Part shown: positions 44,387 to 53,805 of the stretch, piece after piece
How positions within the stretch are numbered: position 1 is the first letter of the stretch
Layout: every line of letters starts with the position of its first letter
NCBI GenBank assembly: GCA_944376125.1
Contig: CALWBQ010000016.1
Span: 118,560-182,559, forward strand
Direction: 5' to 3'
Length of the DNA: 64,000 nt
From: an uncultured Lachnospiraceae bacterium
Lineage (GTDB): Bacteria; Bacillota; Clostridia; Lachnospirales; Lachnospiraceae
Made by a program: the position numbers and the translations under genes
The notes under the pieces: generated by a model
Database searches by the model: none
What the model saw: only the letters and a program-made list of their open reading frames with translations
What the model was told of the DNA's origin: nothing

Positions 44387-44387
44387 A

Positions 44388-45158
44388 TTAAATATCTTCT
44401 CCTCTGCTAATCACTTCCGCTGCTAACAATCTGTAGCTCTCTGCTCCGCTTGATCTGGAATCATAAAGGTTGATCGACATCCCGTGGCTGGGTGCTTCCG
44501 CAAGCCTTACATTTCTGGGAATAATTGTCTTATAAATATTCTGGTTCAAAGTATTTTTTACACTCTCAACTACCTGCAGAGAAAGATTGGTTCTGGCATC
44601 ATACATGGTAAATACAACACCCTCCAGCTCCAATTTACGGTTCAGCTTTCTTTTTACCAGATTCACTGTCTTCAATATCTGACTCAAGCCCTCCAGCGCA
44701 TAATACTCACACTGGATTGGAACAATCACAGTATCCGCCGCTGTCAAGGCATTGATCGTGAGCAAATTTAAAGATGGAGGGCAATCTATAATAATAAAAT
44801 CATAGTTTTTCTTTATCTTTTTCAAGTTATTTTTCAGCAAAGATTCTTTATTATCTATTTCCAGCAATTCAATCTCTGCTCCAGCCAAATTGACATCTGA
44901 GGGAAGAATATCTAAATTTTTTTGAACTTCTTCTCTGATACACTCTTCTACCGAATTTTCACCGATCAGCATTTGGTATACCGTTTTCTCAATATGGCCT
45001 TTTTCCAGGCCAAATCCGCTAGTGGCGTTTCCCTGCGGATCGAAATCAACAACTAATACTTTTTGTCCTGCTTCTGCCAGGCAAGCTGACAGATTAATCG
45101 CCGTTGTTGTCTTTCCAACTCCGCCCTTCTGGTTTGCTATTGCAATAATTCTTCCCAT
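44388..45158 (-). CDS. parA: Chromosome-partitioning ATPase ParA (Soj)
   Basis: Walker-type ATPase of 256 residues. Deviant Walker A is KGGVGKTTTAINL, the A' motif is VDFDPQGNATSG and Walker B is IIIDCPPSLNLLT. Length is that of chromosomal Soj, lacking the N-terminal extension of plasmid ParA. ATG at 45158 follows a weak SD. The upstream region contains -10 TATAAT preceded by the conserved 13-mer TACCATAGGAATC and a parS site. Confidence 0.96.
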   Translation of the reverse strand: MGRIIAIANQKGGVGKTTTAINLSACLAEAGQKVLVVDFDPQGNATSGFGLEKGHIEKTVYQMLIGENSVEECIREEVQKNLDILPSDVNLAGAEIELLEIDNKESLLKNNLKKIKKNYDFIIIDCPPSLNLLTINALTAADTVIVPIQCEYYALEGLSQILKTVNLVKRKLNRKLELEGVVFTMYDARTNLSLQVVESVKNTLNQNIYKTIIPRNVRLAEAPSHGMSINLYDSRSSGAESYRLLAAEVISRGEDI

Positions 45159-45304
45159 AACTTTGGTCTTAGTCCCTTCTTAACTACTCATTTTAGCTGT
45201 AAACAAATATTAACATAAAATTTTCGAGCTGTTATCACATTATAGCATATTTTTCCTTTGATTCCTATGGTAATCTTGCATATTATTTAAAAATGGAAAT
45301 TCGA

Positions 45305-45320
45305 TGTTTCACGTGAAACA
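45305..45320. promoter_or_regulatory. parS site 1
   Basis: Perfect 16-bp palindrome TGTTTCACGTGAAACA, identical to the canonical Bacillus parS consensus, 147 bases upstream of parA. Confidence 0.97.
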
Positions 45321-45353
45321 TTTATTTCAGGAATTTTTGCGATCTCTTACTCC

Positions 45354-45382
45354 TTGTCTTCCATCATTCCTTGTATTATAAT
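45354..45382 (+). promoter_or_regulatory. Promoter of the alpha/beta hydrolase gene
   Basis: TTGTCT (45354-45359), 17 bases, TATAAT (45377-45382). Confidence 0.65.
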
Positions 45383-45464
45383 AATTATATCATTCCTTTT
45401 CAGGCATACCATAGGAATCCCAACTTTTTATTTTCACAAAACTCTATTTTTAGGAGGAGCTATT

Positions 45465-46412
45465 ATGAAGGCAAAGAATAAATTAATTACCCTTTTGCTG
45501 TTGTCTTCCAGTGCTGTCACAGCTACTGCTGTCATAAATAAAGCAATCAAAATTTCTGCTGTATCACACAGACTCCTTGTAAAGCCTGAGGCTCGCTGTT
45601 ACAAGTGGCGCTTGGGAACTGTCCATTACACTGTATCTGGGAGTGGCAAGCCTCTTCTGTTAATCCATGATTTAACTCCTGAATCCAGCAGCTACGAGTG
45701 GTCCTGTATTGTTCACTCTCTAAGTGAGCATTATAAAGTTTATTCCATTGATTTGTTAGGGTGCGGCCGTTCTGAAAAGCCCAATATCACATATACCAAT
45801 TATCTCTATGTTCAGTTGATTTCAGATTTTATCAGATCAGAGATCGGACATAGGACAGATGTAATTGTCTCTGGTGCATCTGCCTCGATTGCCATTATGG
45901 CCTGCAGTCTAAATTCGGAACTTTTCGACCGACTTATGCTAATCAATCCAGAAAGTATACTTTCCAGCAGCCAGATACCGGGGAAAAATGCTAAATTATA
46001 TAAATTCATTCTGGATTTGCCGATTCTTGGCACTCTCCTCTATCATTTTGCTGTGAGCAGAAAATCTATTGAAGAAAGATTCTCAAAAAATTATTTTTAT
46101 AATCCTTACTCTGTCAAAGCTAGCTGTGTTGACGCCTATTATGAAGCTGCACATTTAGGAGAATCTCCAAAATCTATTTTTGCCAGCGTTCAGTGCAACT
46201 ACACTAAATGTAATATTGCCAATGCTTTGAAAAAAATTGACAACAGCATCTACCTATTAGGCGGATCTTTTGAGGATAACATTGAAGATATCTTTGCCGA
46301 ATATAAACTTCATAATCCTGCTGTCGAATACACGATCATTCCTAATACAAAGCATCTTCCACAGCTCGAATCTCCCCAGGAAGTTTTAAATGTGATTTCT
46401 ACGTATTTTTAA
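45465..46412 (+). CDS. Membrane-anchored alpha/beta hydrolase
   Basis: A 315-residue alpha/beta-hydrolase-fold protein with an N-terminal hydrophobic segment (LITLLLLSSSAVTATAVI). The oxyanion region is LLLIHDLTPESSSYEW, the turn YSIDLLGCGRSEKP follows, the nucleophile elbow reads VSGASASIAIM (Ser at the centre of GASAS rather than GxSxG), and the catalytic His is likely in NTKHLPQLESP. Substrate unknown. ATG at 45465 is chosen because GGAGGAGC precedes it. The gene runs opposite to parAB and rsmG and is bracketed by the two parS sites. Confidence 0.82.
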   Translation: MKAKNKLITLLLLSSSAVTATAVINKAIKISAVSHRLLVKPEARCYKWRLGTVHYTVSGSGKPLLLIHDLTPESSSYEWSCIVHSLSEHYKVYSIDLLGCGRSEKPNITYTNYLYVQLISDFIRSEIGHRTDVIVSGASASIAIMACSLNSELFDRLMLINPESILSSSQIPGKNAKLYKFILDLPILGTLLYHFAVSRKSIEERFSKNYFYNPYSVKASCVDAYYEAAHLGESPKSIFASVQCNYTKCNIANALKKIDNSIYLLGGSFEDNIEDIFAEYKLHNPAVEYTIIPNTKHLPQLESPQEVLNVISTYF

Positions 46413-46418
46413 TTTTCA

Positions 46419-46434
46419 TGTTTCACGTGAAACA
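46419..46434. promoter_or_regulatory. parS site 2
   Basis: Second perfect TGTTTCACGTGAAACA, six bases after the hydrolase stop codon and 1,114 bases from parS site 1. Confidence 0.97.
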
Positions 46435-46451
46435 TAAAATCAAGAATAGAC

Positions 46452-46504
46452 AAAAATGAAGTGGGTGCAAACTGCTCCGCAGATTCACACCCACTTCATT
46501 TTTG
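46452..46504. terminator. Bidirectional terminator between hydrolase and rsmG
   Basis: AAATGAAGTGGGTG pairs with CACCCACTTCATT across a 20-base loop, with A-rich left and T-rich right flanks; it can end both converging transcripts. Confidence 0.85.
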
Positions 46505-46505
46505 T

Positions 46506-47234
46506 TTATTTCAAAGGTTCTTTTGAAGGCATACCGGCCTTTCTGGGATATTTTTTTGCAGTCGATGTATTTTTCTTTATAACAACAAAAGAACGCTCTG
46601 CCTCAGCCTCCACCAGTGAAAACTTTTCAATACTTTCAATTTTTCCGCCCAGCATTTGAACCGCTTTTCCTGCCGCTTTTGCCTCTTCTTCCACCTCTCC
46701 AGATTTATAAGCAAAAAAAACTCCTCCTACCTTTACAAATGGAAGACAATATTCTGACAATGTGGAGAGATTTGCAACCGCTCTCGACACGCAATAATCG
46801 TATTTTTCCCGATAATTCAAATCACTGCCAAAATCTTCTGCTCTTCCATGAATAGCCGATATATCCTTCAGGCCTAAGTCGCAAATTACCTGATTTAAAA
46901 ATTTGACTCTCTTATTTAGGGAATCCAACAATGTAACTTTCAACTTGGGAAAAGCAATTTTTAACGGGATTCCCGGAAATCCAGCTCCAGTTCCCACATC
47001 AATCAGTGCAGCTTCTCTATTTAGATTTTTTTCCATATTGATCAGTGCCAGACTATCAAGAAAATGTTTGGCTATCACATCTTTCATCTCCGTAATGGCC
47101 GTCAAATTCATCACTTTATTGGTTTCTACCAGCATCTCATAGTAGCGGTAAAATTGTTCCATCTGTACATCTGACAGAGAAATTTTCATTCTGCCGCTTC
47201 CTTCTCCCATTAATACTTTAAATTGGTTTTCCAT
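46506..47234 (-). CDS. rsmG: 16S rRNA (guanine527-N7)-methyltransferase RsmG
   Basis: SAM-dependent rRNA methyltransferase, 242 residues. YRYYEMLVETNKVMNLTAITE and the SAM motif IDVGTGAGFPGIPLKIAFPKLKVTLLDSLNKR are characteristic, and the C-terminal KKYPRKAGMPSKEPL is the usual RsmG tail. Start taken at 47234 (GAGGAATAAG before ATG); an alternative ATG 45 bases further in also has an SD. Last gene of the rpmH-to-rsmG cluster. Confidence 0.95.
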   Translation of the reverse strand: MENQFKVLMGEGSGRMKISLSDVQMEQFYRYYEMLVETNKVMNLTAITEMKDVIAKHFLDSLALINMEKNLNREAALIDVGTGAGFPGIPLKIAFPKLKVTLLDSLNKRVKFLNQVICDLGLKDISAIHGRAEDFGSDLNYREKYDYCVSRAVANLSTLSEYCLPFVKVGGVFFAYKSGEVEEEAKAAGKAVQMLGGKIESIEKFSLVEAEAERSFVVIKKNTSTAKKYPRKAGMPSKEPLK

Positions 47235-47280
47235 TCTTATTCCTCAAAACGTTTTATTGAAATCCTATTGATTGAAAAGT

Positions 47281-49182
47281 CTAATCGCGATCGCTTCGGC
47301 TCCGCTGCTGCCTCATCTGCTCTAAATGTACCAGAAGGACAGAAATATCAGCCGGCGATACGCCGGATATTCTGGATGCCTGACCTACAGAGACCGGCTG
47401 AAGCTGGTTTAATTTTTGTACTGCCTCCCGCCTCAGACTTTTGACTGTTCCATAATCAAAATGCTCCGGCAGCTTTTTTCCTTCCATCTTTTTAAACTGG
47501 GCAACCTGCTGCATCTGCCTCCGGATATATCCCTCATATTTTATATTGATATTCACTTGTTCCTGAATATCGAACTGCAGTTCTGGCCTCTTGTCATCTA
47601 TCTCGGTTAACATAAAGTAGTCGAGTTCTGGACGCCTCACCAACTCAGCCAGAGTCGCTCCTGTTTTCAGAGGTGTACTTCCATGGCTCTCCAGAAATTT
47701 CTGTACCTTCCCGTTTGCCCCTATATTCGTCTTATTTAATCTCTGGATTTCTTCCTTAATCTGCTGTTCTTTTTTTACAGTTTTCTGATAGTCCTCCTCA
47801 CTGACCAGACCGATCTCATATCCTATTTTTCTAAGTCTCAGATCTGCATTATCCTGACGGAGAAGAAGGCGATATTCTGCCCTGGAGGTCATCATCCTGT
47901 ATGGTTCATGGTTTTCTTTTGTCACCAAATCATCAATCAGCACACCGATATAAGCCTGAGAACGGTCCAAAACAATCTGTTCTCTCCCAAGAACCTTCAT
48001 GGCCGCATTGATCCCAGCCATAAATCCCTGGACAGCAGCCTCCTCATACCCAGAACTCCCATTAAACTGCCCGCCGCTGAAGCAGCCAGAAATTTTTTTA
48101 AATTCCAATGTGGGTTTCAATTCTAAGGAATTGATACAGTCATATTCGATGGCATAAGCATTCCTGACAATCTTCACATGTTCCAGGCCGGGCACAGTCC
48201 GGTACATGGCATATTGGACATCCTCAGGAAGGGAACTGGACATTCCTCCCAGATACATCTCATTTGTATACAGCCCCTCTGGCTCCACAAACACCTGATG
48301 ACGGTTTTTGTCTGGGAATTTTACCACCTTATCCTCGATAGAAGGACAGTATCTTGGGCCGGTCCCCTCGATTGCGCCGGAAAAAAGCGGAGACCGGTCT
48401 AAATTTTCACGGATAATCTTGTGGGTCTCCTCATTAGTGTACGTCAGCCAGCAGGATACTTGCTCCTTCTGAACAGTATCCGGATCTGTGGAGAACGAGA
48501 ACGGAACGATTCTGTCATCGCCTTTTTGCTCCTCCATTTTAGAAAAATCGATGCTCCTCTTATCGACGCGAGCAGGAGTTCCAGTTTTAAAACGGAACAT
48601 TTCGATTCCGTTGGCTTTCAGGGAATCCGTCAGATGGTTTGCAGCCTGCAGACCATTTGGTCCCGTAGGATTGCTCACATCTCCATAGATACATCTAGCC
48701 TTTAAATACGTACCCGTTGCCAAAACCACAGCTTTTGCGCGGTAAACAGCGCCAGAAAATGTCTTTACTCCTTTTATCACGTTTTCTTCTACGATCAGCT
48801 CTGACACCTCTGCCTGGCGAATCGTCAGGTGGTCTGTATTTTCCAGAGTCTGCCGCATATGTCTAGTATAATCCTGCTTATCTGCCTGAGCTCTCAGAGA
48901 ATGGACGGCTGGTCCTTTAGACTCATTCAGCATCTTTGACTGTATGAATGTTTTATCAATATTCTTTCCCATCTCGCCGCCCAGGGCATCCAGCTCCCGC
49001 ACCAAATGGCCCTTTGAACTCCCCCCAATATTAGGATTGCAAGGCATCAGGGCTATACTGTCCACACTGACTGTAAACATGATCGTCTCCAGACCCAATC
49101 TGGCACATGCCAGGGCTGCCTCGCATCCGGCATGTCCGGCTCCCACTACCACAATATCATACGATTCTTCTAAATACGGCAT
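47281..49182 (-). CDS. mnmG: tRNA uridine 5-carboxymethylaminomethyl modification enzyme MnmG (GidA)
   Basis: FAD-dependent partner of MnmE that modifies wobble uridine 34, 633 residues. Dinucleotide-binding motif [49 protein letters not shown], and [17 protein letters not shown] are all MnmG signatures. The C-terminal helical domain ends in [22 protein letters not shown] at 49182 is better spaced from GGAGG than the ATG two codons earlier at 49188. Confidence 0.97.
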   Translation of the reverse strand: MPYLEESYDIVVVGAGHAGCEAALACARLGLETIMFTVSVDSIALMPCNPNIGGSSKGHLVRELDALGGEMGKNIDKTFIQSKMLNESKGPAVHSLRAQADKQDYTRHMRQTLENTDHLTIRQAEVSELIVEENVIKGVKTFSGAVYRAKAVVLATGTYLKARCIYGDVSNPTGPNGLQAANHLTDSLKANGIEMFRFKTGTPARVDKRSIDFSKMEEQKGDDRIVPFSFSTDPDTVQKEQVSCWLTYTNEETHKIIRENLDRSPLFSGAIEGTGPRYCPSIEDKVVKFPDKNRHQVFVEPEGLYTNEMYLGGMSSSLPEDVQYAMYRTVPGLEHVKIVRNAYAIEYDCINSLELKPTLEFKKISGCFSGGQFNGSSGYEEAAVQGFMAGINAAMKVLGREQIVLDRSQAYIGVLIDDLVTKENHEPYRMMTSRAEYRLLLRQDNADLRLRKIGYEIGLVSEEDYQKTVKKEQQIKEEIQRLNKTNIGANGKVQKFLESHGSTPLKTGATLAELVRRPELDYFMLTEIDDKRPELQFDIQEQVNINIKYEGYIRRQMQQVAQFKKMEGKKLPEHFDYGTVKSLRREAVQKLNQLQPVSVGQASRISGVSPADISVLLVHLEQMRQQRSRSDRD

Positions 49183-49216
49183 TTCCATTCCTCCAAATAC
49201 TCAACCTGGCCTTTTT

Positions 49217-50590
49217 CTATTTGCCCATACAAAATCTGCTGAAAATTTCGTTTACCAGGTCTTCGCCCACCTCTTCGCCTATAATTGTTCCCAACTGCGT
49301 ATAAGCATCCATCAGGTCGATAGAATAAAAATCCTCAGGCATCCCATTCCGAATACTCTCTCTCACCATATCCAGGCTTGTCTTGGCCTGCTCCAGTGCC
49401 TCTTTATGACGAATATTGGTCAGATAAATCTCATCATTAAAAGAAATCTGCCCCTGATAAAACATATTTTTAATCTCGTCTTCAAGAGCTTCTATTCCCA
49501 GTTCCTCTTTCGCCGAGACCGGTATCACTTTGTGTCCGGAACGCTCCCTCAGTTCTTCGGCTGAGACAACCATCAAAAGATCCGATTTATTCAGCAGCAC
49601 CACTGCCTTCTTATCCCGGATGAAATCCATAATCTCAGCATCATTCTCATCCAGAGGGCAGGATCCATCCACAACATAAATAATCAAATCTGCATCCTTT
49701 GCCGCATCTCTGGCCCGGGACACGCCAATCTGCTCCACCACATCTTTCGTCTCCCGGATTCCGGCAGTGTCTACCACATTTAAGCTGATCCCATTTAAAT
49801 AAATGTGCTCCTCCAGAGTATCTCGGGTGGTTCCAGCAATCTCAGTTACAATGGCCCTCTCCTCTCCTACCAGTACATTCATCAGGGACGATTTTCCGGC
49901 ATTGGGCTTTCCTAAAATAACAGTTCGAATTCCCTCTTTCATAACCTTTCCCTTATCTGCTGTGGACAACAGATGGCCGATTTTTTTTAGCCAGTCTTCT
50001 GTCAAAACTGCAAGTTTTTCTCTGTAGCCATCCAGAGAAATATGTTCCGGATCATCAAGAGCCGACTCAATATAGGCCATCTCATAGAGAATCTCAGCCC
50101 TCAGTTCCCTCATTTTTTTTGAGATGGATCCCCTGAGCTGGCTTACAGAACTTTTCAGCGCATACTCATTCTTTGCCTGAATCACATCCATAACTGCTTC
50201 AGCCTGAGACAAATCGATTCTTCCATTAAGAAATGCCCGTTTTGTAAACTCTCCCGGGTCGGCCGCCCTGGCTCCATTTCTAATGACCAGCTCTAAAATT
50301 TTTTTCATCATCAGAACCCCGCCATGGCAGTCTATCTCCACGGTATCCTCCGCTGTGTAGCTGTGAGGGGCCTTCATAATTATCACCAGAACTTCATCCA
50401 GTTTCTCATCACCGTCACAGATAAATCCATAGTGGATGGTATTGGCCTTTTCCTCACACAATGGTTTTCCTTTCTTTCTCTTAAAAATCCGATCTGCTAT
50501 CAAAAATGCCTCTGGTCCGCTGATGCGGATGATTCCAATCCCGGAATCGCTCATCGCCGTTGCAATCGCTGCAATCGTTTCTTTTTTCAA
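49217..50590 (-). CDS. mnmE: tRNA modification GTPase MnmE (TrmE)
   Basis: GTPase partner of MnmG, 457 residues. N-terminal formyl-THF-binding domain (SGIGIIRISGPEAF), G1 loop LGKPNAGKSSLMN, G3 DTAGIRETKD, G4 LLNKSDL, and the C-terminal CMGK box with the conserved cysteine. Start is TTG at 50590 behind AGAAGGAAA; no ATG is near. A 293-base spacer rich in inverted repeats separates it from jag. Confidence 0.97.
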   Translation of the reverse strand: MKKETIAAIATAMSDSGIGIIRISGPEAFLIADRIFKRKKGKPLCEEKANTIHYGFICDGDEKLDEVLVIIMKAPHSYTAEDTVEIDCHGGVLMMKKILELVIRNGARAADPGEFTKRAFLNGRIDLSQAEAVMDVIQAKNEYALKSSVSQLRGSISKKMRELRAEILYEMAYIESALDDPEHISLDGYREKLAVLTEDWLKKIGHLLSTADKGKVMKEGIRTVILGKPNAGKSSLMNVLVGEERAIVTEIAGTTRDTLEEHIYLNGISLNVVDTAGIRETKDVVEQIGVSRARDAAKDADLIIYVVDGSCPLDENDAEIMDFIRDKKAVVLLNKSDLLMVVSAEELRERSGHKVIPVSAKEELGIEALEDEIKNMFYQGQISFNDEIYLTNIRHKEALEQAKTSLDMVRESIRNGMPEDFYSIDLMDAYTQLGTIIGEEVGEDLVNEIFSRFCMGK

Positions 50591-50635
50591 ATTATTTTCC
50601 TTCTTTCTAATCCAGGAACAAATGACTGTCTGACT

Positions 50636-50853
50636 GAGCTTGCCTGAGCAGGAAAGCCGATCGCTTACGCGATCACCAAAAACATTCGCAATTCAGGCTT
50701 ACGCGCTGCTTGCTCATGCTTCTTGTCAGGCAAATGCCGATGTTGTCCCACATGCAAGCATGAGGACAACATCGCCGCTTGCCTGAGCTTTCACAGCAAA
50801 ATGCTGCCTGACTGCCAGCGGTATTTCTACCAATCTGGCATGCCTGGCAGCAT
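50636..50853 (-). repeat. Densely folded spacer between jag and mnmE
   Basis: Three inverted repeats stand in a row. 50801-50853 has outer arms ATGCTGCC/GGCAGCAT and inner TGCCAG/CTGGCA. 50726-50786 has nested arms TCAGGCAA/TTGCCTGA, CGATGTTGTCC/GGACAACATCG and CATGC/GCATG. 50659-50674 is GATCGC-TTAC-GCGATC. The 12-mer GCTTGCCTGAGC occurs at 50638-50649 and again at 50777-50788. No T runs, so these are not typical terminators. No credible ORF; could be a structured mRNA element or a REP/MITE-like insertion. Confidence 0.6.
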
Positions 50854-50883
50854 CCCTTCTTTGCCTCTATTTTCTTAACTAGA

Positions 50884-51555
50884 TTACGCTTCCTTCTTAT
50901 CCTTGACTGCAAAGCGGTCTTTTCTTCCCGTCTCCTTCTTTAGGAAGATCACAACATGGCGGAAGGGTTCCTCCCCCTCACTCCTTGTCGTTACATACTT
51001 ATCGTTCTGAAGAGCAGCATGGATAATCCGTCTCTCATAAGGATTCATCGGTTCCAGAGAAACGCTCCTCTTTGTCCTCTTTACCTTATAGGCAATATTT
51101 TTTGCCAAGGTCTCGAGAGTCTCTTTCCTTCTGGAACGGTAATTTTCCGTATCCAGCTTCACTCTCAGATAGCCGTCGCTCTCTTTATTTAAGACCATGC
51201 TGACCAAATACTGGAGAGAATCAAGGGTCTGTCCTCTCTTTCCGATCAGAATCCCCATATCATCGCCTACCAGATTGATAGACATCTCATTCTCTTCCTC
51301 ATTGTAAGCGATCTCTATGGTGACATTGAGATTCATGGCATCAAATACCTGGCCAAGAAAATCAACAGCTCTGTCCTCCAGAGTCACCTTTTTGCCGGCG
51401 CGGATAATCGCTGGTTTTGCACCAATTCCAAGAAAACCGGCACTGCCTTTTTCTACCACTTCGTAGACCAGCTTGTCACTGGTAGTTTCCAACTGAATCA
51501 ATGCCTTTGTAACTGCTTCGTCCACTGTCTTTGCAGAAATCGTAATCATTTCCAT
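50884..51555 (-). CDS. jag: RNA-binding protein Jag (KhpB/EloR)
   Basis: A 223-residue protein: Jag-N domain (MEMITISAKTVDEAVTKALIQLE), KH domain with GILIGKRGQTLDSLQYLVS, and C-terminal R3H domain (PMNPYERRIIHAALQNDKYVTTRSEGEEPFRHV in pieces). Known family members bind RNA and affect cell elongation. ATG at 51555 follows GAGGAGGGG. It lies 18 bases after yidC, the conserved order. Confidence 0.96.
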   Translation of the reverse strand: MEMITISAKTVDEAVTKALIQLETTSDKLVYEVVEKGSAGFLGIGAKPAIIRAGKKVTLEDRAVDFLGQVFDAMNLNVTIEIAYNEEENEMSINLVGDDMGILIGKRGQTLDSLQYLVSMVLNKESDGYLRVKLDTENYRSRRKETLETLAKNIAYKVKRTKRSVSLEPMNPYERRIIHAALQNDKYVTTRSEGEEPFRHVVIFLKKETGRKDRFAVKDKKEA

Positions 51556-51573
51556 TGCAAAACCCCTCCTCAA

Positions 51574-52833
51574 TTATTTGCGCTTCTCATGCTTCTCATT
51601 ATACTTCTGTACCATACCCGCTTTCGCTGCGAGGCTGCCCGGCTTTGCATTCTGATTGTAGTATTCAGTGGACTCTTTTGCCTGAGCCTGACTCTTTGCA
51701 ATCTTCTCCATACGGGCTGCTTCCCGTTTTTCGTTTTCTTCCTGCATGTGCTTCCAGTCAAGGCTGGCATTCTGATTCTGCTTCACTGGAGGCAAGCCCT
51801 GCTTTGCCCTCTTTTTATTTGCCTTCTCTATGTTCTTCTTAACCATCTCATCGACATCAATCTTCTTTAAATAAGCATTGATGACCATCTGCTGAATAAT
51901 CATAAACACACTGCTGGAAACCCAGTAGAGACCGACGCCTGATGCAAATGTAAAGCAGAAGAACACAGACATCAGAGGCATATAGATGTTCATAGACTTC
52001 ATCATAGATGCCCCTGGATTATTTTCATCCGTTGAGACAGATTGATTAGCTGTCATCAGTTTGGTGCTGTACCACTGGGACAGACCGGAGGCGATGGGGA
52101 TCAGCCACGCCCAGTTAGGCATAAATCCCTGCCAGGGAGCTTCTGTCAGATTCAATCCCAGGAAACTGTTCATGTGCTCGATCTGAGCTGCACATTCATG
52201 GATCACCTGCTGTGCCTGCGGAAATAATGCCTCCAGGCTGGTCCACTGACTAGGTGTCAGCTTGTACAGCAGATCAACAATCTTATTATTGTCAGTAATG
52301 GCCTGAATCGTAGCCATAGAAATATTATTGTCAGCCGCAAACTGTGTCAATATGTCAGCCGCATTCATTCCTCCGATAGCATTGACAACAGTGTCAAATA
52401 CTGCCTTTACAGAGGGAACATATGCGGGAATATTCAAAATAACCTGATACAGGGCAAACAGAATCGGCATCTGGATAATCAGCTGAAGACAGCCACCGGT
52501 CATAGAAGTGCCGTACTTCTCATACAGCGCCTTCATCTCCTGATTCTGCATCATCATAGACTGCTGATCCGTCTTTCCCTTATACTTTTCCTGAATCATC
52601 TTCATCTCAGGCTGCATGACAGCCATCAATTTGGAAGATTTCTGCTGCTTGATCGTCAGAGGGAGCAAAAGCAGCTTAATAACTGCTGTAAACAGAATAA
52701 TACAGAGACCTATGTTCATAATTCCAAATAAATTGGTAAACCGGAACAAAAGATCCATGATCCAGCCCAAAACATCCGCCACCGGACCAAACGAAAAAAA
52801 GTTATTTGCTTTTGTCAATAATAACGTTTCCAA
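51574..52833 (-). CDS. yidC: Membrane protein insertase YidC/OxaA
   Basis: Inserts membrane proteins, 419 residues. YidC core helices start with FGIMNIGLCIILFTAVIKLLLLPLTIKQQKSSKLM, where the conserved hydrophilic-groove arginine seen in many YidC1 proteins is not obvious at this position but Lys residues are nearby. MTGGCLQLIIQMPILFALY and MPLMSVFFCFTFASGVGLYW follow. The periplasmic-side insert of about 90 residues (~150-240) is longer than in Bacillus SpoIIIJ. C-terminal tail is basic. TTG start at 52833 after AAGGAGGT. No lipobox. Confidence 0.94.
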   Translation of the reverse strand: METLLLTKANNFFSFGPVADVLGWIMDLLFRFTNLFGIMNIGLCIILFTAVIKLLLLPLTIKQQKSSKLMAVMQPEMKMIQEKYKGKTDQQSMMMQNQEMKALYEKYGTSMTGGCLQLIIQMPILFALYQVILNIPAYVPSVKAVFDTVVNAIGGMNAADILTQFAADNNISMATIQAITDNNKIVDLLYKLTPSQWTSLEALFPQAQQVIHECAAQIEHMNSFLGLNLTEAPWQGFMPNWAWLIPIASGLSQWYSTKLMTANQSVSTDENNPGASMMKSMNIYMPLMSVFFCFTFASGVGLYWVSSSVFMIIQQMVINAYLKKIDVDEMVKKNIEKANKKRAKQGLPPVKQNQNASLDWKHMQEENEKREAARMEKIAKSQAQAKESTEYYNQNAKPGSLAAKAGMVQKYNEKHEKRK

Positions 52834-52851
52834 TGGATTACCTCCTTGATT

Positions 52852-53067
52852 TTACGGAACTGGATCATAACCGCCTTTAGCAAAGGGATTGCAGCGAAGA
52901 ATTCGCCAGCATGCTAACAGTGTACCTTTTAACGCACCATACTTTTGGAGTGCCTCGATGGCGTATTGAGAGCACGTAGGTGTGTAAATACAGTGAGTCC
53001 TTACCTTCAGAGGAGACAGGAATATCTGATACCCCCGAATCAACAAAATGAAAATTTTTGCTATCAA
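52852..53067 (-). CDS. yidD: Membrane protein insertion efficiency factor YidD
   Basis: A 71-residue protein with the YidD signature [34 protein letters not shown] (in pieces), [22 protein letters not shown], including the conserved cysteines. Placed between rnpA and yidC as usual. Confidence 0.96.
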   Translation of the reverse strand: MIAKIFILLIRGYQIFLSPLKVRTHCIYTPTCSQYAIEALQKYGALKGTLLACWRILRCNPFAKGGYDPVP

Positions 53068-53074
53068 AACAAGA

Positions 53075-53419
53075 TCACTTCGATTCTAATTTAATGTTAT
53101 GCAGTCCGCACAGATGCAGAAACGCACCTTCTAATTGTTTATAGTCTGATTCTTTTGCTGCCACCCGGACAACTGTTATGATGTCTAACCCACTACGAAT
53201 ATTTTTTTTGTTTAAGCGGAATACTTCTCTGATCAATCTGGTCATGCGGTGACGGACCACACTATTCCCAACTTTTTTGCTGACTGAAATTCCGATCCTC
53301 GTCTCATTCAGACCATTCTCCGCTACATACATGACCAATCTCTTGTTTGCATAGGACTTTCCGCTGTCATAAACCTTCTGAAAATCCCTGTTTTTTTTAA
53401 TCGAACTAAACCTTTTCAT
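53075..53419 (-). CDS. rnpA: Ribonuclease P protein component
   Basis: Protein subunit of RNase P, 114 residues. [22 protein letters not shown], the signature [25 protein letters not shown] and the [10 protein letters not shown] strand are present. ATG at 53419 is the family start; the frame stays open to 53482 but would run into rpmH. The stretch 53420-53482 is the short rpmH-rnpA spacer. Confidence 0.96.
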   Translation of the reverse strand: MKRFSSIKKNRDFQKVYDSGKSYANKRLVMYVAENGLNETRIGISVSKKVGNSVVRHRMTRLIREVFRLNKKNIRSGLDIITVVRVAAKESDYKQLEGAFLHLCGLHNIKLESK

Positions 53420-53482
53420 CCAATTTCTTTCATTTCCTAATCTATGACAAAAAAGGCCACAATTACTTGCGGCCCCTGTCAT

Positions 53483-53617
53483 TTAAGCGGATAACTTAGC
53501 TCTTCCTTTTGCTCTTCTGGCAGCTAAGACTTTTCTACCGCCTGCACTGCTCATTCTAGCCCTGAAGCCATGAACCTTTGATCTCTGCCTTTTCTTAGGC
53601 TGAAATGTCATTTTCAT
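53483..53617 (-). CDS. rpmH: 50S ribosomal protein L34
   Basis: A 44-residue ribosomal protein: [18 protein letters not shown] then [24 protein letters not shown] at 53617 follows AGGAGGT. First gene of the leftward origin-side cluster. Confidence 0.97.
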   Translation of the reverse strand: MKMTFQPKKRQRSKVHGFRARMSSAGGRKVLAARRAKGRAKLSA

Positions 53618-53696
53618 AACGCGAGACACCTCCTCTTACCAATATCTTCAAATATGAATACCCATATTCCGACTATTTTAGTTAAACATCTTCTTG

Positions 53697-53725
53697 ATTA
53701 TATCGAAGGAACAAGGCTTCGTCAA
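53697..53725 (-). promoter_or_regulatory. Promoter of rpmH operon
   Basis: Minus strand: TTGACG (53725-53720), 17 bases, TATAAT (53702-53697). Confidence 0.85.
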
Positions 53726-53805
53726 GCATATTTTCATAAAAACTTTCCTTCTGACGGCGCTTCATGCGGCAGTTCCCCCAGCCTTAATTGTTAATTTACA
53801 TAATG

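Larger units (their letters stand above)
45260..45419. repeat. 13-bp inverted repeat flanking parS between parA and the hydrolase
   Basis: GATTCCTATGGTA at 45260-45272 and its exact reverse complement TACCATAGGAATC at 45407-45419. The first copy overlaps the -35 area of parA; the second lies just downstream of the hydrolase -10. Possible operator pair or loop anchors. The 45159-45464 spacer otherwise holds parS and promoters only. Confidence 0.6.

Noticed and set aside
50673..50912. 79-residue minus-strand frame over the jag-mnmE spacer
   Set aside because: It overlaps the 3' end of jag and its content comes from the inverted repeats; no family resemblance.
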